From positions 1 through 21,486 of IMG/VR virus record IMGVR_UViG_3300031951_001392: DNA of 21,486 nt. The stretch is one strand, 5' to 3'. The translations under genes were made by a program, and so were the position numbers. The notes beneath the pieces were generated by a model. The model searched no databases. It was not told the DNA's origin and saw only the letters and a program-made list of their open reading frames with translations. Origin of the DNA: a virus. Below, in pieces: positions 11,021 through 16,764 of the stretch (its first letter is position 1; each line of letters starts with the position of its first letter).

Positions 11021-12760
11021 TTAGACCCAGGTGGGAATGGACCCCCGTCTACCGCCCCCACGAGCGGCTCTCCGTTGTCCAAGATCAAACCCCATGACAA
11101 GGTGATCTGTGGCGCTCTGAGGGTCATCTAGAAAGGTTTCCAGGAGATCCTGCCAGTCTTCTTGTCTACGGGCTTTAACGGCCTCGTAGGCGCTGATGGA
11201 CATGGCATCAGTGAAGTACTTCACCCCTTGAGCAAGGGAGTCCAGACGGTCATCGTGTTTGACGGCACCCTTCTCCCGGCACATGCGAGACATCTGGTAG
11301 AAGAGCATGTACAGAAGTCGTTCTTCTGGTGCTGCGTCTTTATTGGAGTTGTAGTCCCACTCAACCACCCCTCGATCCAGGATGAGTCTATGTTGGTTCA
11401 TGACAGGTTCTAGGGCATCGATAATCCTGTCTTCTTTACGGACATTTGCTCGTACTTCTTCTACGTCTATGGCTTGCTTTGTTTGTTGGAGATGTTTTTT
11501 GAACAGTTCTGCGACGATACCGTCACCGAAGTTGGTTTCGATGAGGAGTTTAGTAACATTGTACCGCTTACACCCACGAAGGATGTCAAGAAGTGTATTG
11601 TCGCTATAACCGTCGCGATACGCTCGTACTTCGTGAACGTAGAGAAAGCCATTTCGTTGACTGATATAGGTTGCTGCTGTTTCGTCACTACCACGACCTG
11701 AAGGGTCTACCGAGCAGATCGTTTCGGTGTAGTCACCCCAGTCCCCTTGGAGCTGCATCGGGGAGTAGAAGTAATCACCTGGGAGGCCAACCGTAGGCAA
11801 ATCTTTGAGGATATTACGAGGATCACTGCACCAAACAACAGCATCAGGTGCTTGGGTTGGGTTGACTGAAGTGACAATGAGATCACTGAATTTAAGTGGG
11901 AACTTCTCAGCATCACTCAAGGTGGTATCCAGCATAAACTGCAACATGAAGTTGCTGCGACCCATGGCTGCTTCCCGTTCCAGCAGGTCATCCGATTGGA
12001 AACGGTCTGGATCAGTGGGAGACCACTCCTCAGCACCCATCTCGATGTCTTCTACGATCTGTGGTGCCAGCAGGTTCTCGTATTGACTGAGCTTGTCTTT
12101 ACGGGGGTAACGTGCTGGCCACACAAAGGGTCGGTAGTTCCGTTCAGCCAGCTTGCGGTAGATGGTGAAGGTGGTTTGGGGTGTCCCTAGGTACATAATG
12201 CGGCTATCCTTCTTCGGTGTAAGGATGGATTCCGCTTCTGTACACAGCTGCAGGAGCTTCTCCCGCATCATCTCAGTCATCGAGTTACCAGGAACTTCGA
12301 TGTCATCCAGAATCATCAGGTCTGCACGGCTACCTGTTAGCTGACCCGTAATACCAACGGACTTAACGGATGGTGCTTGGTGAGGAGAGCAGTTGACATC
12401 AAAGCTGATTCGTGACCACCGGGCGTCATCTGACTTCGGTCTTAGATGGCTGAGCCATGGTGTTTCGATGATCAGCTTTTGAAGGAAGATCGACATGTTA
12501 TCGGCACGCTCTTTAGAGGCGGAGATAATCATGATCTTCTTTTCTGGGTTGTTGAAGAGTGTCCAAAGGACGAAGGCACCTGTGATCCAGCTCTTACCGA
12601 CACCACGAAAGGCTTGGATCTGTAGACGCTTTGGTCCTAATTGCAGATAATCTGCGATGGCGTATTGTGCACGGGTTGGAGAGGGAAGATCGAGTTGCTG
12701 CCACAGGGCTTGCAGGAACAGCTTGAAATCGCCCCGTAAAGCCTCAAGGATATCGTTCAC
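11021..12760 (-). CDS. Large terminase subunit, T7 gp19-like
   Basis: ATP-driven packaging motor and nuclease. 579 aa, close to T7 gp19 (586). ATPase: Walker A FRGVGKS at 51-57, ISASKERAD at 79-87, Walker B LMILDDIEV at 148-156. Nuclease: SVDPSGRGSDETA (D352), LIETNFGDG (E408) and DDRLDSLAQ (D504/D507), the RNase H-like acidic set. The start is GTG at 12760 (MNDILEALRGDF); no ATG occurs before residue 89, and the N-terminus aligns well with gp19 from memory. An intrinsic terminator ends 17 nt upstream, so the gene needs its own promoter, possibly in the short AT-rich run before the GTG. The C-terminus is Gly/Arg-rich (RRAARGGGRRGS). Confidence 0.95.
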   Translation of the reverse strand: MNDILEALRGDFKLFLQALWQQLDLPSPTRAQYAIADYLQLGPKRLQIQAFRGVGKSWITGAFVLWTLFNNPEKKIMIISASKERADNMSIFLQKLIIETPWLSHLRPKSDDARWSRISFDVNCSPHQAPSVKSVGITGQLTGSRADLMILDDIEVPGNSMTEMMREKLLQLCTEAESILTPKKDSRIMYLGTPQTTFTIYRKLAERNYRPFVWPARYPRKDKLSQYENLLAPQIVEDIEMGAEEWSPTDPDRFQSDDLLEREAAMGRSNFMLQFMLDTTLSDAEKFPLKFSDLIVTSVNPTQAPDAVVWCSDPRNILKDLPTVGLPGDYFYSPMQLQGDWGDYTETICSVDPSGRGSDETAATYISQRNGFLYVHEVRAYRDGYSDNTLLDILRGCKRYNVTKLLIETNFGDGIVAELFKKHLQQTKQAIDVEEVRANVRKEDRIIDALEPVMNQHRLILDRGVVEWDYNSNKDAAPEERLLYMLFYQMSRMCREKGAVKHDDRLDSLAQGVKYFTDAMSISAYEAVKARRQEDWQDLLETFLDDPQSATDHLVMGFDLGQRRAARGGGRRGSIPTWV

Positions 12761-12776
12761 GGTAGATTGTACCTAA

Positions 12777-12818
12777 ATAGAAAAAGAGAGGCCTTCTAGG
12801 GGCTTCCAGAGGCCTCTC
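12777..12818 (-). terminator. Intrinsic terminator upstream of large terminase
   Basis: GAGAGGCC and GGCCTCTC form a perfect 8-bp stem with a 17-nt loop, followed on the minus strand by TTTTTCTATTT. It separates the late lysis/small-terminase transcript from the large terminase gene. Read-through may be partial, as is known for T7's own terminator. Confidence 0.78.
12791..12810. repeat. Short dispersed repeat, copy 2 (inside terminator)
   Basis: GCCTTCTAGGGGCTTCCAGA, 18/20 identical to 9714-9733. Here it makes up part of the 5' arm and the loop of the terminator. Confidence 0.45.
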
Positions 12819-12828
12819 CGTGCGTGTA

Positions 12829-12945
12829 TTAATCCCAGTACGGGTAGCTCAGATCTTCATCAATCAGATCATAAAGAGCGTGTGCCATCACAAGCTCAGG
12901 ATTAAATGGCAGTTCAACAACAGGAGGCGCTACCTCAACCGGCAT
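12829..12945 (-). CDS. Small protein (38 aa) after the disordered protein
   Basis: 38 codons from ATG 12945 (MPVEVAPPVVELPFNPEL) to TAA 12829, ending DLIDEDLSYPYWD. The start overlaps the end of the 426-aa gene by 11 nt, and the terminator begins 11 nt after the stop, which is just where a last gene of a transcript would sit. Proline-rich N-terminus, acidic aromatic C-terminus. Function unknown. Confidence 0.62.
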   Translation of the reverse strand: MPVEVAPPVVELPFNPELVMAHALYDLIDEDLSYPYWD

Positions 12946-14215
12946 TACGCTTACGTCGTTGTTGTTCATCACGTTGTTTGGAGATTGCATCTTTAAGTTT
13001 CTCAGAACCAGACTTTTGCTTCAATGCAGAGGAGTATGTGTCAGCATTTTTGACGGGACCAACACCTTTAGTGTTGTTTTTCACGTCAGCGGAGTAGCGA
13101 GCACCGTCTTTGACGGGACCAACACCCTCACGGTCTTCCCGTTGACGCATACGGGCCTTCATATCAGCGTCGATAAGTGGGTTATTGGTGCGACTGGTGC
13201 CGTAGTTACCAGATTCACGGTTGGCAGTGGCTGCAGAGACGCGCATAGGGCCACTCTGAGGTGCTGTAGAGGCTGTTTGAGAGCGTTGAGTGGCGCTAGA
13301 ACGGCCTTGGGAGTCTTGAGAAGTGCCACCACCACCCCGTGATGGGGTAGAACCACCCCCAGATTGGGTAGGAGCAGGCGGTTTGGGCTTAGCGGCGGGG
13401 GGATTACCAACACCTTTTAGACGCTGGCGTTCTGCAGCAATCTGTTGGTTGCGGTAATCGTTGTACTGCTGGCTCCCGGTAGGGACACTGCGACCATTAG
13501 AAGTGTTGACACCACGGCTGCCGCGACCGTTAGCGTCTGGTTTGACTTTGTCGCGATTCCAGCTAAAGGTTTTGTTGCGGTCGGACATGGCTTTAACCTC
13601 ACTGGCCATTGCTGCTGCAATACCAGCAGGTCCGAGGAGACGACCTGCACCACCTAAGAGACGACCTGCACCACTAGTTGCGGAACTGGCAGTACGTGCT
13701 AGGGCTCCATTACCGCTGGTACGAGCTAAAGCACCACCACTACGCCCTTGAGGAAGAGCAGGGCGGGCATCACTGCGACCGATACGGTTAGGTCCTGTTG
13801 AGCCCTGGGCTGCGTTAGCTGCCTTAGCTTCAGCACGAGTGCGGCGAGTACCGGTGGAAACAACGGCGCCGCCTTTTTGACCAGGAGGAAGTGCTGGTTT
13901 CGCCTGAGGCTTAGGAGCGGTACGAGGGGCTGGACGGGTTGGTTTTGTACGAGAAGCGGTTTGAAGACGTTGCAAATCAGAGGCAGAGCTGCGTGCAGGC
14001 AGAGCAGGCTTAGAAGTCCCAGAGACCTTCGCAGATCCAGAAGACACACGTTGGCTAGCGTTGGTTACACGAGCACCAGATCCTTTGACGCGAGTATCGT
14101 CACTAGTGGGCTTAGCAGTAGAAACCTTTGCCCGGTTATTCCGGCCCTTATCCGTGGTAACCGGCTTGGTTGTCTTACGCTTACTACGATTAGAAGAAGA
14201 GGTAGGTTTTGCCAT
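12935..14215 (-). CDS. Basic, disordered, repeat-bearing protein (426 aa)
   Basis: I do not recognise a family. The protein is rich in Ser, Thr, Gly, Ala, Lys, Arg and Pro, so largely disordered and positively charged. Seen: N-terminal KR-rich region (NRSKRKTTKP); PALP motifs at 70-73, 107-110 and 152-155, the latter two within PALPxGxxGGA; one hydrophobic helix near 185-205 (GRLLGPAGIAAAMAS); Gly-rich linkers near 290-315; and a tandem 20-residue repeat at about 364-403, each copy starting GVGPVK. At DNA level the last repeat shares an 18-bp identity (near 13048 and 13108). Its place among late genes next to the terminases suggests a virion or DNA-packaging accessory. A DNA-binding role would fit the charge. 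Both are inference. Confidence 0.8.
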   Translation of the reverse strand: MAKPTSSSNRSKRKTTKPVTTDKGRNNRAKVSTAKPTSDDTRVKGSGARVTNASQRVSSGSAKVSGTSKPALPARSSASDLQRLQTASRTKPTRPAPRTAPKPQAKPALPPGQKGGAVVSTGTRRTRAEAKAANAAQGSTGPNRIGRSDARPALPQGRSGGALARTSGNGALARTASSATSGAGRLLGGAGRLLGPAGIAAAMASEVKAMSDRNKTFSWNRDKVKPDANGRGSRGVNTSNGRSVPTGSQQYNDYRNQQIAAERQRLKGVGNPPAAKPKPPAPTQSGGGSTPSRGGGGTSQDSQGRSSATQRSQTASTAPQSGPMRVSAATANRESGNYGTSRTNNPLIDADMKARMRQREDREGVGPVKDGARYSADVKNNTKGVGPVKNADTYSSALKQKSGSEKLKDAISKQRDEQQRRKRNAG

Positions 14216-14217
14216 AA

Positions 14218-14547
14218 TTAATTAATCCAAGAGAGAATAAGCTGTTCTTTATTGGGGTTTTCACCGAAGGTGGCTCTCATCCATTGGAGCCAGTTTTGAC
14301 TTCCCTTTGCTTGATTACACGATCTACAACTGGGCACAAGATTGGATGTAAGGTCGGAACCTCCAAATGCTTTAGGTCGAACATGATCAAGAGTGAGTTC
14401 ATTAGCGTCATAAGTTTCTCCGCAGTAAACACATTGACAATTGAAGTGCTCTTTGATGGCTTTACGCCAGAGCCGTTTTGCTTCAGGGCTTGTCATGGTT
14501 ATTAGGTTTTGGAGATAGTGGTCAGGCGAGGGAAGTAGCGGAGTCAT
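14218..14547 (-). CDS. HNH endonuclease, zinc-type
   Basis: 109 aa from ATG 14547, or about 92 aa if the ATG at 14496 (MTSPEAKRLWRKA) is used. HNH core: CVYCGETYDAN (C39, C42), LTLDHVRPKAFGG (D54-H55), SNLVPSCRSCNQAKG (N69, C74, C77, N78). The two CxxC pairs bind structural zinc. Such genes in phages are either free-standing homing enzymes or help the terminase cut DNA; HNH proteins that assist packaging are known next to terminase genes in some tailed phages. It overlaps the upstream HNH stop (TAATG). Confidence 0.88.
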   Translation of the reverse strand: MTPLLPSPDHYLQNLITMTSPEAKRLWRKAIKEHFNCQCVYCGETYDANELTLDHVRPKAFGGSDLTSNLVPSCRSCNQAKGSQNWLQWMRATFGENPNKEQLILSWIN

Positions 14548-14792
14548 TACCGTTTAGCGTTCGTCTTACGTGCTCCCTTTGCACGGTTAGTTTTACGTGG
14601 AACAATCCGTAGATTGTCTCGGGAGTTATTCATTGGGTTGTTATCCTTGTGGTCTACTTCATGACCACTAGGGATATCACCCATGGAACGCCTTGCTCGT
14701 GCTCGTGCAGCATCTTCTTTGCGATGAGCACGCCGGTATGACTTTAGATATTCAGCACGGTCCTTATACTCTTTTTTCCAGTCTCGTGCCAT
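14547..14792 (-). CDS. HNH endonuclease, homing type (HNH_3-like)
   Basis: 81 aa. After a very basic N-terminal arm (RDWKKEYKDRAEYLKSYRR, then KEDAARARARR) comes the HNH motif GHEVDHKDNNPMNNSRDNL with E45, D47, H48 and N60, then IVPRKTNRAKG. No zinc cysteines, so this is a different class from the next gene. It overlaps the small terminase by 29 nt. Homing nucleases of this type often invade packaging and replication genes of phages. Confidence 0.87.
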   Translation of the reverse strand: MARDWKKEYKDRAEYLKSYRRAHRKEDAARARARRSMGDIPSGHEVDHKDNNPMNNSRDNLRIVPRKTNRAKGARKTNAKR

Positions 14793-15027
14793 TTAATCGA
14801 CTCCTTACTAGTTCGGGATCAACCTTTGGAAGGATGTTGACCAGTTGATCAAGTGGTGAACCTTCAACAGCTATACCGCTGATGTCATTCTTAGAAAGCC
14901 AGTCACAAGCAGCCTTAAGATCAGCAGTAGTTGCTTCACCAGATTTGATGCGCTTAAGAAGCTCTTGAGTGACAAGGTTATGCAGTTCGTTAAAAGTATC
15001 TTCAGTGGCTTTAGTTTGCTTAGCCAT
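14764..15027 (-). CDS. Small terminase subunit, T7 gp18-like
   Basis: 87 aa, nearly the size of T7 gp18 (89). It is thought to recognise the concatemer and start packaging with the large subunit. The central SGEATTADLKAACDWLSKNDI is the pattern I associate with small terminases of T7-like phages. N-terminal helix TFNELHNLVTQELLKRIK; acidic/basic C-terminus. It overlaps the upstream coiled-coil gene by 8 nt and the HNH gene by 29 nt. No strong catalytic motif exists in this family, so the call rests on pattern, size and place. Confidence 0.75.
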   Translation of the reverse strand: MAKQTKATEDTFNELHNLVTQELLKRIKSGEATTADLKAACDWLSKNDISGIAVEGSPLDQLVNILPKVDPELVRSRLNGTRLEKRV

Positions 15028-15253
15028 TTCTCAAAACAATTTGATCCAGCTTATTCTCGATGCGGATCATGTGATCCTCCATCTTTTGAAGTGCTGAGGA
15101 AAGTTCTTCACGTTGCACGTATTTCTCAGCAATACGTAGTTCGACCTGATCAATGCGTTTGTCTACATCTGAGATACGGTTATGCATACGTGAATGCAGT
15201 GCTACAACTGCTGTGAAGACGGCAATAGTGCCAGATACGGCGGCTTCAATCAT
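15020..15253 (-). CDS. Membrane-anchored coiled-coil protein (possible spanin or holin-like)
   Basis: 77 aa. An N-terminal hydrophobic stretch (EAAVSGTIAVFTAVVALHS, about 3-21) followed by a charged heptad-rich helix (DVDKRIDQVELRIAEKYVQ through KMEDHMIRIENKLDQIV). One anchor plus a periplasmic or cytoplasmic coiled coil is the plan of inner-membrane spanins (T7 gp18.5) but also of other small phage proteins. It lies between endolysin and small terminase, overlapping both by 8 nt, which supports a lysis role. Confidence 0.65.
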   Translation of the reverse strand: MIEAAVSGTIAVFTAVVALHSRMHNRISDVDKRIDQVELRIAEKYVQREELSSALQKMEDHMIRIENKLDQIVLRNG

Positions 15254-16223
15254 GTTCCCGCAAGATACGTATTAGTTTGTCCGCATATGCGGGATCAGTG
15301 GCGTATTTTTCCGTTACAAGAAGACGAGCACACTCTTCTGGAGAGGATGCACGGTTGACACCTTTGTAGTTCTTGTAATCTCTGTACCACTTGTTGACGA
15401 GATCTTGGACGCATTCAAAGAGTGATGGATAGTCCTTGAACCAAGCGTCTGTTTTAATCTCCATACCACCGACAAATTCAGCGGTACGTTTCAGGGTGCC
15501 TTGGCCTTCAGTACCCTTGATGCCGAAGTAATTGTTCTTACCAGAGGTGTGTTTGCCGTAGCCGCTCTCCAAGGCCCACTGAGCAGCCACTACGGATGGA
15601 TGCTTGGAGCCTGCAGCAGTTGCAGCAGCTTTGACACCAGCCCAAGTGTTGTCGTAGCTGGTGACTGGTCGCGTCTGTTGTACGGGTCTAAAGGTCATAA
15701 ACCAACCAGTCCCTGGACCTTCAACTTCCCAACGCTTCAGCCAGTTACGCCAGGTGTATTTGACTTCTTTGCCACCGGAGCCAACTTTGACGTAGCCACC
15801 ATTGACGTTATCCATCTCACCGTATGGATCGTGGAAGATACCGTGTTCTCCATCATCACCAATGAGGAGCATCCAGTGGCCACCACCAACGGGTTTGGAG
15901 ACATGACCTTTGTGGAGGATGCCAACTGCTACTGGATAGCCTGCTTTTAGTTCGTTGAGTAGCGTCTGTCTGGTTCCCTTCTGGTAGAAGGAAGCGAACA
16001 CACCGTACTGCTGACAGGCTTTGATTTGACTGGTGGATTGGGTTGTATCACCATATTTGAGAACTGTTCTCAAGTAATCATCATCTGCATTACTACCTTT
16101 CAGCGCATCAGGACGGAGATACTTAATGGCCATAGCGCACGTTGAGCTAAAGCACATCCGATCTCCGTGACCTGTTGCACTATCTGTTTGGGGGTAGTAC
16201 TGCTTAACACTGAGCAGTACCAT
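15246..16223 (-). CDS. Two-domain endolysin: C39-like peptidase plus glucosaminidase
   Basis: 325 aa with two catalytic modules. N-terminal half (1-180): C39-like cysteine peptidase layout, DRMCFSSTCAM (C24 or C29), GGGHWMLLIGDD (H116) and FHDPYG (D132). C-terminal half (about 190-320): glucosaminidase/lysozyme-like domain with HPSVVAAQWALESGYGKH (putative catalytic E219) and NNYFGIKG. It would cut both peptide bridges and glycan chains of peptidoglycan. T7 uses a different enzyme (an amidase, gp3.5), so this is a separate lysis solution. Neighbours on both sides are small membrane proteins. Alternative: a virion-associated wall hydrolase. Confidence 0.85.
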   Translation of the reverse strand: MVLLSVKQYYPQTDSATGHGDRMCFSSTCAMAIKYLRPDALKGSNADDDYLRTVLKYGDTTQSTSQIKACQQYGVFASFYQKGTRQTLLNELKAGYPVAVGILHKGHVSKPVGGGHWMLLIGDDGEHGIFHDPYGEMDNVNGGYVKVGSGGKEVKYTWRNWLKRWEVEGPGTGWFMTFRPVQQTRPVTSYDNTWAGVKAAATAAGSKHPSVVAAQWALESGYGKHTSGKNNYFGIKGTEGQGTLKRTAEFVGGMEIKTDAWFKDYPSLFECVQDLVNKWYRDYKNYKGVNRASSPEECARLLVTEKYATDPAYADKLIRILREHD

Positions 16224-16228
16224 GATGT

Positions 16229-16426
16229 TTACTTGAGGGTATCCTTAATGCGTTGGATTTGGTCGTCTTCCTTACGCAGGGGCTTCAGAGCGTTGATGCC
16301 ACTAAGGATGAGTTGAACAACACCGTTGTCCTTCAGCTTGGATGCACCGATGATCTCGGAGCCAAGGAACAGTGCAAGAAAAGCAAGTGCCTCGTAGGAC
16401 ACTTTGATGCCAAGAATAGTGATCAT
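16229..16426 (-). CDS. Small membrane protein, holin candidate
   Basis: 65 aa. One clear hydrophobic segment (about 10-26: EALAFLALFLGSEIIGA), a second weaker one (VVQLILSGINAL), and a charged C-terminus (RKEDDQIQRIKDTLK). Small size, membrane segment, charged tail and a position directly before the endolysin fit a holin, but I cannot assign a holin family. The start follows the DUF7936-like stop by 2 nt (TAATCATG). Confidence 0.6.
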   Translation of the reverse strand: MITILGIKVSYEALAFLALFLGSEIIGASKLKDNGVVQLILSGINALKPLRKEDDQIQRIKDTLK

Positions 16427-16428
16427 GA

Positions 16429-16737
16429 TTAGTTCCAGGGTAAACCAGCGGCTTTCGTCGGCTGGCGTTGTTCATCAAGTTGAGCTTGCAGAGCAGCTTC
16501 GATTTCTGTGACTTTTTCATCACCGAACTTGTTTTTGACCCAACCGACCACAACCTCTTCGGTCAGATCAGCAAAAGGAATCAGGTCGCCTTCAGGACGC
16601 TCAAGACCGAGAGATCCGTAAGCACCAGCGGAGTAGGTATCATCTTTAGCGCTGACGGTGTAGTGAACGGTGAAGACGTAACCGTCAGTGGTTTCACGTT
16701 CCAGGTTGGCAACGTTCCAGGTGAAAGTAGTGGACAT
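16429..16737 (-). CDS. DUF7936-like small phage protein
   Basis: 102 aa (MSTTFTWNVANLERETTDG). The pattern TFTWNVANLER, then TVHYTVSAKDD, TYSAGAYGSLGLE, EEVVVGWVKNKFGDE and QAQLDEQRQPTKAAGLPW matches a protein common beside tail genes of marine cyanophages, which I know as the DUF7936 family. It appears beta-rich, then helical. A virion or tail role is plausible from position but not shown. 27 nt separate it from the tail fibre stop. Confidence 0.72.
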   Translation of the reverse strand: MSTTFTWNVANLERETTDGYVFTVHYTVSAKDDTYSAGAYGSLGLERPEGDLIPFADLTEEVVVGWVKNKFGDEKVTEIEAALQAQLDEQRQPTKAAGLPWN

Positions 16738-16764
16738 AATATGTAGGTCTATTAGTGAGTAGGA

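Noticed and set aside
10889-11131. 80-aa plus-strand and 71-aa minus-strand frames in the hairpin region
   Set aside because: The frames arise because G/C tracts lack stops; they span inverted repeats and the terminase 3' end.
14109-14120. Further copy of the palindrome motif (TCACTAGTGGG)
   Set aside because: Only the CACTAGTGG core fits, flanks do not, and it lies within the 426-aa gene far from the early region.
13445-14221. Several plus-strand frames of 70-114 aa (Arg/Val-rich)
   Set aside because: Antisense shadows of the low-complexity 426-aa protein gene; no start sites or motifs.
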